Shown one piece after another: positions 24,067 through 34,127 of a stretch of DNA of 64,000 nt. The stretch spans positions 58,464 through 122,463 of the forward strand of contig NW_020312007.1 of the NCBI RefSeq assembly GCF_003144115.1. Reading direction: 5' to 3'. The DNA is from Tilletiopsis washingtonensis (lineage: Eukaryota > Basidiomycota > Exobasidiomycetes > Entylomatales). The notes under the pieces were generated by a model. That model ran no database searches. It had not been told where the DNA came from and saw nothing but the letters and a program-made list of their open reading frames with translations. The translations under genes and the position numbers were made by a program. Positions within the stretch are counted from its first letter, which is position 1; every line of letters begins with the position of its first letter.

Positions 24067-26922
24067 CTAGCGGCGCATCGTGTTCTTGCTCGCCGAGCGG
24101 TTGGGGTCGCGGCGTCTGACGCGTCCGGAGCGCTGCTCCTCGCCGAGGCCTTCGGTGCCCACGCCTTCCTCGCGTCCGGCGCCGCGCGACAGGCCAGCGC
24201 CGAACTGCTCCTCGCCCTTGCGGCGCTTCTTCGCCGCATCGGGCCGCGCTTCGCGCTTCTCTGCCGAGGCGCGCGAGGGGTTCCACGTGAGCTCGCGGGC
24301 GCCCGCCTCGTCGCCGTCGGCGGCGTCGCGGCCGCGTCCAGCACTGGCGTTGGCACGCAGGCGCTCCTGGAAGGTGCGCGCCTTGCCGCTGGCGCCTCGC
24401 CCGGCGGAGACAGCAGGGCGCGCGTCGCCGTCGTCGTCGTCGTCGACCAGGCGGGCGCCGGCGCCAGTCTTGCGGTAGTCTCGCTGCGGGATGCCCGCCG
24501 CCTTCTCGAGGTCCTTGCGCCGCTGGCCCTGATGCTGACGAGGATCGAACTGTCCGAGGTCTGCAGAGATTGGTGAGCTTCGTGTCCCTGACGCAGAGAC
24601 ATCCGCCCGACTCACCTCCCTCGTCGGAACTGTCGCCGGAGCTGTCGGCGTCGCTCTCCTGATCCGGGTCGACGGACTCGCGGTCCGACGCATCGTCGAG
24701 CTCTTCGACGGCCGTCTTCTTGCCAGTCTGTAGGGATCGAGTCAGCACATCTGCAGCACTGCACGACTCAGACGCTCCACTCACGCCGCGCACAGCCGTG
24801 CTGGGGTTGAGCATGGCGAACTCGCGCGTCGTGTCGTCGATCTGGAACTCCGGGTTCGTGAAGAGGTCCTTGAATCGATCGTCGGCGAGGAGGTTGGCCG
24901 CCTCGGAGCTCTTGCTCTTCTTGCCGTCGCCACGCTCGGCCTCCTTCTGCGCAGCGAGCGCCTCTTCGGCCTCGGGATCCTTGCCGAGCTCCTTGGCCCG
25001 CTCGGCGCGCCGCTCGCGCTTCTTCTCCTCGCGGTCCGTCTCGCGGCGGACACGCTCGGCCAGCTCGCGGTTGACGCGCACGCCCTCGAGCTCCTTCTCG
25101 GCCCGCCGGATGCGCTGCAGGTCCTTTGGCGAAGCGCGGATGCGCGACTCGGCCGCCTTGTCGATGCGTGCCTGGATCGCGCGCTCGCGGGCGTCGGCGT
25201 AGGCAGTGGGGTTCGCAAGCAGGCGTGCCTTCTCGTAGAGGCGGAGAGACACAAAGTAGCCGTGCATGTACGGCCGCAGCAGGTCCGTGCCGATGAGGTG
25301 CGTCATTTGCAGGCTGTGGAGGTCAGAGTCAGCCGCTGCAGCAGGAAGGTCACCCAGCAGACGTACAGCTCGAGCTCGGCCTTGTCGATGAACTTGAAGT
25401 CCTCGTACACGCCCTTCTTGGAGCCCGTCTGCTCGTCGTCGATCTCATCGGTGAGCGTGTCGAGGAAGGAGCACCATGCCGGAGCTGGGCCCAGCGCCGG
25501 CACGTACCACGCGCCGCAGCGTGTGCCTTCGACAGTCGAGACGATGAGGCCGGAGCCCGGGATGTGGTGCACGCAGTTGAGATCGCCAAGGCTCGGGCCG
25601 GGCGTGATGCTGACGATGTTCTCCTCGGGCTGCTCCTTGCTCCACACCTTGATGACCTTTGAGTCGGCCGAGAGCACCGCATCGTGCGCCTCGGTGCGTG
25701 CGCTCCGCGACGTGGCGGCGCCGCGGTCGCCGGGCCACGAGAGCGACTTGATCGGCAGGCCGAAGCCCTGGTCCTTTTCTGCGTACGGCTTGGACATGCG
25801 CAGGTCGTAGAGCAGCACGTGGCCGGTGCTGGTGCCGACAGCGAGGTTCAGGCCATCCTCGGCGCTGCTCAGTGCCGACACGCTGAGGCCCTCGAGCGCC
25901 GCGCCGAGAGCGGCTTCGTCTTCTTGCCCCGTCAGCACGCCCGGCAGTCGCCGCTTGGCAGACTGCAGCGAGGCGTTGAGGACGCTCGGCACCGTGATGC
26001 CCAGACTCCCGGCGCGTGACCGCAGACGCGGATCCCACAGCTCGACGACACCCGTGCCCTCGGTGCCGAGGCTGATGAGGCCGTGCGCCGGGTTGACGTC
26101 AACAGCATTGCAGCCCGTGACCACGCCGGAGCTGCTGCCCTCGCCCAGGACGAACGGCTCCATGAAGCGCCCCTGGTCCAGGTTGAGCCTGTAGACCTCG
26201 CGCCCACGGGCGCCCACGAGCGCCGTCGCTGTGGGAAAGTGGTAGCCAAGCGCTCGACCAAACTTGGGGATGCGCAGGCGCGTGTGGTGGCCGCCTTGTG
26301 CGTGCAGCTCGAGCGTCCGGTCTGTCTGCAGATGCAGTGACTTGGTCCAGTCGTCTGACAAGAGCTGCAAGGGACGTGTCAGCACTAATGCAGCAACGTC
26401 CGTCACGTCCCACGCCAGCAGCATCGAGTCTCAGTTCCGTTTCGTCAGCATCGCCCGGAGGCTACGCTAATGTAGATAAGTTGTGATTGTATGATCATCT
26501 CTGACTCTCTCTCTCTGTCTCTGCTGTTGCCGCGCCTAGTCTCGCGCCACCGGGGCCCGCGCCGCACTCACGATAAAGTCGATGTTCTCGGCGTCGGTGT
26601 GCCGCTCAAACTTGAGGCTGAGCTGCTCGCACTCCCAGACGCGCATCTGCGGCTTGTACATGCCCGTGGCGACGATGTGCTGGCCGTCGCGTGTGCTGCG
26701 GATCACGTTGCTCGCCTCGGGAAACTCAAAGTCCTGGATGAGCTCGATGCGGCTGAGCTGCTCGTCGCGCGAGAGGGCGGCCTTGCGCTTCTTGCGCTTG
26801 TTGCTCGAGCCGTGCCGCTTGAGCAGGTCGGGCAGCGACGTGCCCGACGCCGTCGTCGTCGAGCCGCTGCCGCCGCCGCCGCCGGACACGACGTACACGC
26901 GCGAGGAGCTCGCTGTTGCCAT
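24067..26922 (-). CDS. ENP2: Enp2/NOL10 ribosome biogenesis WD-repeat protein
   Basis: Five exons on the minus strand: 26922-26572, 26364-25367, 25313-24785, 24727-24616, 24560-24067; 827 aa. Enp2 (human NOL10) is a nucleolar WD40 protein of the small-subunit processome, needed for early 18S rRNA processing. Diagnostic runs are LIQDFEFPEASNVIRSTRDG, YKPQMRVWE, SLKFERHTDAENIDF, GLISLGTEGTGVVELWDPR, YEDFKFIDKAELE and THLIGTDLLRPYMHGYF. The C-terminal third is highly charged and coiled-coil-like (RAEKELEGVRVNRELAERV), with the conserved DDRFKDLFTNPEFQID, and ends in a basic tail. The exon 2-3 join (GAGCT to CCTGC) uses a GTACGT donor and restores the family sequence. It is convergent with urease, 139 bp apart, and shares a 471-bp divergent promoter with QCR9. 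Confidence 0.93.
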
Positions 26923-27393
26923 GGCGGCAGGGGTGGGTGAGGGAGCAGAGCGAAGCCGGGCGCGAAGGAGCGCCGGTGGCTCGAGCTGGGCTGCCAGCCA
27001 GACTTTTTGCCGCATGCCGCGCACGTGACCTCGGGCGGCGCGCGCCGACTCCCGGCCCTCGCCGCACCGCCCAGCAGGCGCCCAGCACCTGGCGCCCCTC
27101 TCGGCCGCCTGCACGCTCATGACAGCTGACAGAGCGATGAGGCAAGCAGCAGCTCGAAGTCTTCACTGCCATGTACACATCTGGCGGTCACGGCGAGGAA
27201 ATGCTCTGCTTTGGAATGCGCCGCGCCAGTTCGCTCGCGGTTGGCTGGGCGCCGCGCCGCATGCCGCGCCGCGCGGTGGTGTCGTCGCTGTGGGCGCGGC
27301 GGGGCGTGAGCGCGGCGGCGCGCGGCAAGGCGAGACGAAGCCTTGTTGGCGCTTGCTGTCCGACCACGAACCCTCTCCCACACGTCGCCCACC
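26923..27393. promoter_or_regulatory. Divergent promoter of ENP2 and QCR9
   Basis: This 471-bp region separates two start codons. It contains one E-box, CACGTG followed by AC, at 27022-27027. That core is bound by Cbf1/USF-type bHLH factors in other fungi. No TATA box was recognised. Confidence 0.5.
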
Positions 27394-28434
27394 ATGGCTC
27401 TCGCTCAGACTGTCTACCAGACCGTGTTCAAGCGCAACTCCGTCTTGTGCGTCGCCGTGCCGCCGATGCGCTCGGCGCTGCTCTGCTTTGGCTGGGCCCC
27501 TGCTGACCCGTTCATACCCACTTCTGCACCCCCTTTGCTTGCGCTTCGCTCCCTGCTGCGCGCACGTCTGCAGCGTCGGCACCGTCTTCTTCGGCGCCTT
27601 CGCATTCGGCATCGGCTTCGACACCGTGTCGCAGAAGCTGTGGGACTCGCACAACCGCGGCGTGAGTGCAGCTTGCTGGCGGCAGGGCTTGGGCCTCGAC
27701 GTGCTGGACAAGGAGCGGCAGCCGTACGGTGCTGGCCGGGGAGAGCGGCCCCACATCACGGTCCCTAGTAGCCGATAGGAGGCCGCGCATGGGAGCTTGC
27801 GCCTGTGCACTGCTGTTCAGCGAAAGAGGCCCAGGTCGGCGAGAGGACGCTGCTTGGGCACAGCAGCAAGGCGCACGCGCAGAGACTCGACAGGTCGGAG
27901 ATGCCTGCGCTGCCAGCTGGGATCCGGACATCAGTGCGCTGGAAACGCCGCTTGCCGTGCACCTCGTCGGCTGCTCGGCAACCCTGGTCCAGAACCTGCA
28001 GGCTAGGCCCGGCCCGGCTGGTCGCCTTGCTAGATCTTCCGCGCCGAGCGCACTGCACAGCCTTGCGCCATGACTCGCGGGAGGGAGCAATGCCTCTCAG
28101 CCGCGCACAGCAGCGCTCGTATGGCTACTCAGCTGTGCTTGCCCCTCGCTGTCCGCAAGAGACAGTGCGCGTGCAGCTACGCTGGCCGGCGTCTCTGTGC
28201 GCAGGCTGGTGTGTGTCGTGAGAGAGTGTCTTCACGGTCGGTGTCTCCTGCAGCTCTCGACAACGGCGCTGTCTTGCCCGACCTCCACGTTTACGAGACA
28301 GCCTGCTGACCATGCCTCCCGGCGAGCAGAAGCAATGGAAGGACATCCGGTGAGGCCTTGCCGTCGCTTCTCGACTTCTATCCCGCATGCTAACTGCCGC
28401 CGCCTCTCGCAGTGACAAGATCACCAGCAACTAA
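27394..28434 (+). CDS. QCR9: Cytochrome bc1 complex subunit 9 (Qcr9)
   Basis: Four small exons: 27394-27446, 27574-27661, 28330-28349, 28413-28434; 60 aa. No single open frame covers it. The spliced protein starts MALAQTVYQTVFKRNSV, continues FVGTVFFGAFAFGIGFDTV and ends KQWKDIRDKITSN. This fits Qcr9: a short N-terminal arm with FKRN, one transmembrane helix, a conserved FD, an HNRGKQWKD motif, and the usual length near 60-65 aa. It is a small inner-membrane subunit of ubiquinol-cytochrome c reductase. Odd features are the third exon of only 20 nt and the second intron of 668 nt (27662-28329), more than ten times the local norm. I see no gene inside that intron. Confidence 0.9.
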
Positions 28435-29292
28435 GCGTGTTGCCGAAGCGAAGTGTGTCGGCTTGCGGGATGCTGCTAGAGGCCAAGCCTGTGCTGTCGC
28501 TGCCGAGTCGATGCAATTGAGCTCTTTTTGCGAAGGAAAGTCGACGCCGGTGTTGCGAGCGTTTGACGGCAGCGGTGCTGGTCGCAGTGCTCGCAGTCGG
28601 CTTGCGCATGAGGGGCTCGTGCTGTTGTGGCTGACTCGACAGCATGGCGGAGTGACCGAGTCTGAGCAGATCTGGCACCTGCAGGGGTACAGGTGCCTCG
28701 AGCCATAGGGGCTCTCACCCAGCGAGCGTCGGAGCTCGCAGGGCCACCGCAGGACTGCGGACCACCTTTCAAATGCGCCTCTGAGGTCTCACCGTGCCCA
28801 AGACCTGAGAGGCGAGAGCCATTGAGGGGTGAGCAAGGCTGATCATCGTCGAGCTCGCGCAACCGGGCAGCATGCAAGGCAAACAGCCTCGGGTGCGATG
28901 CTCTCCAGCCGCGCGTCGTCCGTGCCAGGCCATACGGCGCATCAGCGTTCAAAGCCTGGGACCAGATGTGGATTGAAGTCGCTCGACACGTGCGAGGTGA
29001 AGAGGCACTGATTTTGATGCCAAACGCTCGCCAGCAAGAGGCGAGCATGGCGCTCAGGCGGCTGGGATGGCCGCGAGGCGGCGAGCGTGCTGCATGCGTC
29101 TCGGACGCCGCGGCAGCTCACAGGGCGGCGTGGCGCGCCCCGGCAGCGGCGAGCCGGCGGGCCGCCTCCACGTTCGAGCTGCCTTGCGGCGGCCGCTGAA
29201 CGTGCGCGCGCGTGGCCTCATCAGGCGCCAGCTGCTGTGCTCCTTCCCGTCCCACCACCACACTCGGACCTTCAACACCGCCAGTGCTCCGC
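28435..29292. other. 858-bp intergenic region, no gene recognised
   Basis: Lies between the QCR9 stop and the FAR-17a/AIG1 start, both plus strand. The minus-strand frame 28476-29048 has no conserved motif and biased composition. The last 100 bp before 29293 contain a C/T-rich leader-like stretch. Confidence 0.5.
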
Positions 29293-30355
29293 ATGTCCCT
29301 CTCGCCGCCCGCAAAGACGGCCGCCGCCGCGCTCTACCTTGGCGGGCTGGCCGCGTGCCGCTACGGCTTCGCTGCGCTGCCGCAGCTGAACGGGCTCAAC
29401 GGCCGCGACGTCGAGGCTGAGTTCGCAGGTGAGTGGCGCACACATGCCTGAGAAGGGAGCGGTCTGCAGTCGTCTCGCTTGGTCGTCGCGACGCTGTGCG
29501 AGCCCGAAGCTGTTTGCACGCCGTGGGGGGCCGCAGCCAGACATGTGCTCAGAGCTGGCGAGCCTGGCAGCCTGCTGTGCGACAGGTGCCGAATCCGCAG
29601 ACTGACGACCCTGCAGGGCACTACCAGTTCCTCACGATCGTGTCGCTCTGGGCTACGCAGGCCACGATGGTCCTCTCGCTTGCAGCGCTCGTCGTGCCGG
29701 CGCTGGCGCTGCCCAAGACGTTCCTGTCCGTCTCGGTGCTGCCCGTCGAGGTGCTCGTCTCGCTCCTCTACTGGTCGCTGCACTTCATCAACCCGGATCT
29801 GCTCGTGCCGCCAAAGATGGTGCCGGACCCCAACAGCCCGGGGCAGATGATCGCCCAGCGCGTCCACCTGCCGCTGGACATCGACATGAGCATGCACCTC
29901 GCTCCCGCAGTCATTCTGCTGGCGGTGCGTCGCATGCGTTCTGCGGCGCACAAGGCTCGGCTGACGCTCTCTCTGCCTGCAGGACTTTCTCGTCTTCTCG
30001 CCGCCGTTTCCCAAGCGCCTGCGGCCCGCGCTGATCTGCGGCGCTGCGACGCTGGGCTACTGTCTCTGGGCCGAGTACTGCAACTCGATCAACGGGTGCG
30101 TGGCCTCTTTGGCAGTGTCCCCGCATGCTCCTCACACCGCTCCGCAGCCGCTTCGCGTACCCCTTGCTCGACATCCTGCCGCCGCCAGCACGTGGCGCTC
30201 TGTACCTCGGCTGCGCGGCCACGATGATGGGCGTGCTGGCCGTCGCCCGTGCCGCGCACGCAAGCGTGGACAAGCAGCTTGGCCGCGTCTGGACCGAGCA
30301 GCCGGCAGACGAGACAGCCAAGCGCCTGAAGCAGAAGGCCAAGAAGAAGCTGTGA
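29293..30355 (+). CDS. FAR-17a/AIG1-like integral membrane protein
   Basis: Four exons: 29293-29428, 29617-29924, 29983-30095, 30148-30355; 254 aa. It matches the FAR-17a/AIG1 (ADTRP) membrane family in length and layout: YQFLTIVSLWATQATMVLSLA, a helix with LPVEVLVSLLYWSLHF, then HLPLDIDMSMHLAPAVILL with the conserved His, DFLVFSPPFPKRLRPALI and YPLLDILPPPARGALYLG. Animal members hydrolyse fatty-acid esters of hydroxy fatty acids through conserved Thr and His residues; a similar lipid hydrolase role is possible but not shown. About five to six hydrophobic segments are visible. The tail ends KRLKQKAKKKL, a lysine-rich end compatible with ER retention. Confidence 0.8.
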
Positions 30356-30412
30356 GACAAACGGACGGACACCGGACTCAGTCTACTGCTACCTGCATGC
30401 ATGCTGCAATGC

Positions 30413-31726
30413 CTATCTGTATACATGCACGCTGCTGCCTTCCGCGGACCCCAACGTCCGCACCTCGGTCCGCTCTGCGCCGCTGACGGCCCCGTCTACG
30501 CACACCAAGGACCTGGTGTCGGCGCTAGCATGCTGCGTGCGATGTGCGTCAGCGCCGTGCTGGCGATGGCTGCACTGCGGACTCACGGCAACCCAGTCGT
30601 AGCCCTGCGCCCGGTAGTACTCGAACACGAGGGGGCCAGCGCCATCACTGCCGATCCGCCCGGGCTCCTCGCCGCCAGACTCGGCGTACCGCATGTCGAC
30701 ATGCGCGCCCTTCTCGTACATCTTGCCCGTCAGCGGCCAAAGTACCTCCTGAGCGAATGCCGCGCGCACGTCCTCAGCGGCGGTGCCGTGCCACGCGCGT
30801 CCCGCGAGCTTGCGCTGCACGCACGGGCTGCGAAGAGGGCGGATGAGTAGCACGTCGAGATCGCCAGGTGGGCGGGCCAGAGGACTCGGCGGTTCGGCGC
30901 CGACGAGAGAGCCAAAGGGCGCAGGCACGAAGGTGGGCTCGAGACGGTCGGTGCTCATCGCGGTGAGGTAGATGACTGGGCCATCGAGCGTACTGTCCTC
31001 GCCAGAGAGAGCTTTGAAGGCCTGCGTGGCCGGGTCGTACACTCGGGCATTGCCGTGTAGCGTGAGCGTGCCGGCATGCCAGACGGTGCTGTTCTGCCGC
31101 GCCGCAATCTTGAAGCGCTCCACGCCGGGGTGCGAGGCTCGCAGTGCTTCAGCATCGTGCAGGATGGCTGCGTGAAGCGCGTGGGACACGACGAGATGTG
31201 CCAGCGCTGTCTTCTGTGCATCGCCGTGGGAGGGGCGGACGCGAGAGAGAGTCAGCGGCACCAGCTGGCCGCTCTGTGAGAGGAGCGCGTCGAGCGAGTG
31301 CAGCCGCCATGCGTCATCTTCGGAGTTCTCAGCGACAGCCGCAGCAGCTGCTGCCTCTGGATACAGGCCTGCGTAGAGGGCATTCGCCGTGCCCGTCGGG
31401 ATCAGGGCGAGGCGCACGGCCAGTCCGCGGCCTTCGGCGTCGTAGAGGCCATTGAGCACCTCGCCCGTGGTGCCGTCGCCGCCGAGCAGCACGGCGACGA
31501 GTCCTGCGTCGTCCGAGGAGCTGCTGCTGCCGGCCTGCTGCCCGGTGCTGCGCAGCTCACGCCCGATCCTGGCGCCGTCGCCGGCGGACTGCGTGCTGTG
31601 TCGCTGCACGGCGATGCCGGCGCTGCGCAGGCGTGCGAGCACGACGGCCTCGAGGCGCTTGCTGACGCCCGGCGCACCGGCTGCGGCGTTGACGATGAGA
31701 TGCACTTGCTGCGGACAACTGCTCAT
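30413..31726 (-). CDS. Diacylglycerol/sphingoid-base kinase-like lipid kinase
   Basis: Two exons on the minus strand: 31726-30587 and 30532-30413; 379 aa. The intron (30533-30586, 54 nt) keeps the frame and has a GTGAGT donor and a CTGAC-CAG end, so a retained form would be only 18 residues longer and also open. The catalytic DAGK domain is at the N-terminus: VHLIVNAAAGAPG, the nucleotide-binding VLLGGDGTTGEVLNGL and LIPTGTANALY. This family phosphorylates diacylglycerol, ceramide or long-chain bases using ATP. At about 420 residues it is shorter than yeast Lcb4, without a recognisable regulatory domain, and resembles stand-alone YegS/LCB5-like proteins. The substrate cannot be assigned. Its stop lies 57 bp from that of the FAR-17a gene, so the 3' UTRs probably overlap. 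Confidence 0.82.
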   Translation of the reverse strand: MSSCPQQVHLIVNAAAGAPGVSKRLEAVVLARLRSAGIAVQRHSTQSAGDGARIGRELRSTGQQAGSSSSSDDAGLVAVLLGGDGTTGEVLNGLYDAEGRGLAVRLALIPTGTANALYAGLYPEAAAAAAVAENSEDDAWRLHSLDALLSQSGQLVPLTLSRVRPSHGDAQKTALAHLVVSHALHAAILHDAEALRASHPGVERFKIAARQNSTVWHAGTLTLHGNARVYDPATQAFKALSGEDSTLDGPVIYLTAMSTDRLEPTFVPAPFGSLVGAEPPSPLARPPGDLDVLLIRPLRSPCVQRKLAGRAWHGTAAEDVRAAFAQEVLWPLTGKMYEKGAHVDMRYAESGGEEPGRIGSDGAGPLVFEYYRAQGYDWVAVSPQCSHRQHGADAHRTQHASADTRSLVCVDGAVSGAERTEVRTLGSAEGSSVHVYR

Positions 31727-32159
31727 GCTGCTGTGAGGTTGTGGTGGGAGAGCAAGTGATGGGCGTGTCGCGGCGCACGACGCACGTCCGGCGCGAGCTC
31801 GCACGCCATCGCAGCGCCGGCCGCACGCCTCCACACCGCCGGGCGAGAGATGCACGCACAGCTTTCGAAAGCATGGCGTCTCGAGTTGACAGGGTCCGCT
31901 GTCTGAATGAATGCAACTCTGACGGCAAGCTGACTTGATGAAGCTGCTTCTCGCGCCAAGAGGCACAGACGGTGCGGTGCGGTGCAGCGGCAGCGGCGGC
32001 AGGCGCAGCGTCTGCCCAAGATGCGGCGGGTGCTGCGGCCGGGAGCCCGCGGGTCCTTCCCCGCATTCGCGTCCGGCAGCCGGCCCGCGGTGAGGCCGTG
32101 CTCCTCGTTCGACAGCACGCAGTGCCCCTTCGCTCCGCACCACATCCACCGCCTCAACG
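31727..32159. promoter_or_regulatory. Divergent promoter region of lipid kinase and AUH
   Basis: 433 bp between divergent start codons. No sharply defined motif was recognised; the AUH-proximal half is C-rich and leader-like. Confidence 0.4.
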
Positions 32160-33352
32160 ATGCTGCTGCGTCCTCTCGCCGCTCTTGCGCGCACCGCACC
32201 GCGCTGCGCGCGTCGCTACTCCACCGACCGGCCGCTCGTGACGCTTACCCGTCTGTCCGACTCGCCGCTCGCCGCCGCATCGCGCCAGGCAGTCTCGCCG
32301 GCGCCGGGCGCGCCCGACGCCCGTGCCGCCGCCTACGAGCCCGAGCTCGACGGCGGCATCTCGCTGCTCACGCTCGACCGCGCGCCGGCACGCAATGCGA
32401 TCAGCATGCAGCTGCTGGCCGAGCTGGAGGAGTGTGTTGAGGCGGCTCGCGGCGATGGGTGAGTGACCCAGCTGCGCTCCAGCAGTGCCTGACGAGCAGC
32501 TTCGCTGACATGCAAAGGGCAGCACTCGCGTCCTCGTCATCCGCTCGCTCGTGCCCTCGACTTTCTGCGCCGGTGCAGACCTGCGCGAGCGCAAGGGCAT
32601 GACGCCCGCCCAGGTCGACACATTCCTCCTCGCGCTGCGGCGCACGCTCAGCAGCATTGAGCGTCTGCCTTTCCCGTGCCTTGCCGCACTGGACGGTACG
32701 GCGCTCGGCGGCGGCCTCGAGCTGGCTCTTTGTGCGGACGTGCGCATCGCCGGCCCCGGTGCGCGCCTGGGCTTGACAGAGACAAGGCTGGGCATCATCC
32801 CGGGGTGAGTGTCGTGCCTGCATGCTGCACTTGCGGCGCTTGCTGACGGCCCTGACAGTGCTGGTGGCACCCACCGTCTCACTCGTCTCGTGGGTCCAGC
32901 ACGCGCCAAGGACCTCATCTTCTCCGCACGCATCCTCGATGGCCAGACGGCGCATGCGCTCGGCGTCGTGGAGCACTACGCGCCGGCCTACAACGGCGGC
33001 GAGGGCGGCGACGAGGCGCTGATGGCGGCTGTTGCGTCTGCGCGGCAGATGGCGGGCAACGGTGCGCGCTGCGTTGAGCCATCGGACCTCCTATGCTGAC
33101 TGCCTCTCTCCTTCCGCAGGGCCGCTGGCGCTCAAGGCTGCCAAGCTGGCCATCGACCGAGGCGAGGGCATGGACACGTGCGTCATGTGCCTTCCCTTTT
33201 GTGGCCAGCATCGGCTGACCTCTGACTTCTGCAGCGAGACGGCGCTGGACTGGGAGCGCGCTTGCTACGACCGCCTCATGGGCACGCAGGACCGCCTCGA
33301 GGGCCTGCGCGCCTTTGCAGAGAAGCGGCGGCCACGCTACACGGGCGAGTAG
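32160..33352 (+). CDS. AUH: Methylglutaconyl-CoA hydratase (AUH type), mitochondrial
   Basis: Five exons: 32160-32458, 32523-32804, 32859-33061, 33120-33177, 33235-33352; 319 aa. AUH hydrates 3-methylglutaconyl-CoA in leucine breakdown. The N-terminus (MLLRPLAALARTAPRCARRYST) is a typical mitochondrial presequence. The crotonase fold is clear: DRAPARNAIS, STFCAGADLRERKGM (oxyanion hole), ALGGGLELALCADVRI with the first catalytic Glu, GLTETRLGIIPG with the second, then GGTHRLTRLVG, AKDLIFSARILDGQ, GPLALKAAKLAIDRG and the C-terminal DRLEGLRAFAEKRRPRYTGE. The last run, with FSARILDG, resembles human AUH closely as recalled, more than generic enoyl-CoA hydratases. It is AU-binding in mammals; no such claim can be made here. 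Confidence 0.92.
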
Positions 33353-34127
33353 GTGCAGCTGCTTGCTTGCAATTGAAGCATGCGCAGTGCAGTCGAAATG
33401 TCTAGCAAGCTGCTGGCATACAGCAGTGTATCTTGCTGGCGGCGCCATTGTAAGGTGCGCTTGTCATGCGTTGGTGTCGCTTGGGCAGCGTCTCCAGGCA
33501 TCCGCCGGCAGTGGCTTTTGAAGCTGGTCTGAAGCGCGATTCTTCTCAGAGACTGGAGTTGATGATGGGGCTGTGCATGGCTCGACGAGACAAGCCCCCC
33601 GCTGAGGCTTCTGATGATCTCGACTGGCGCACAGGGGGTCAGGCGTCCGGAGCGCGGGGTACCCGCATCGTGGATCGCGCCGACGCGGCGGCGGCGCGCG
33701 CGGCGCGGCCGTGCACAGCCTCTCGCGCGCGGCGGGCCCTGGCGGTGCTTCCTTCCTTCTCCACACCGCGCTGCTCTCGCTCCGCTCCGCCCCCCCATAG
33801 TCCTCTCGTCCAGCGGCAGCATCACCTACTCACTCTACAGCACATCTCGAGCGAGCCTCGAGCTCTCGTCGCACTCCGCGAGCAGACACGACGGGCTGCG
33901 GCTAGTCCACTCGTTTGCCAGGCCAACGCGTCGTCCTTCCCCGCGGTCGTGTGACGCGTCACCCGGCGTAGACGCGCCGCTCCGGCTCCGAGCCCGTGCC
34001 TTCAACGCTTCATCTGCAAGCACACAGCCACGAACGTCTGTCTTCCGACCTCTATCTCTGCATGCCAGCCGTCAAGCCGCGGGTCATCTTCCTTTGAGCG
34101 TCTCGACGCTCCTCTCGAGGAGGCACG
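33353..34127. other. 775-bp intergenic region upstream of the SAC/5-phosphatase gene
   Basis: Holds the AUH 3' UTR and the promoter of the next plus-strand gene. The stretch 33760-34120 is C/T-rich. No gene or RNA was recognised. Confidence 0.5.

Noticed and set aside
28476-29048. Minus-strand frame of 190 codons downstream of QCR9
   Set aside because: No recognisable motif or hydrophobic pattern; probably chance.
30533-30586. Lipid kinase as a single-exon gene
   Set aside because: The frame is open through this stretch, but a consensus GTGAGT donor and CTGAC-CAG end argue for a 54-nt intron; left as an alternative.
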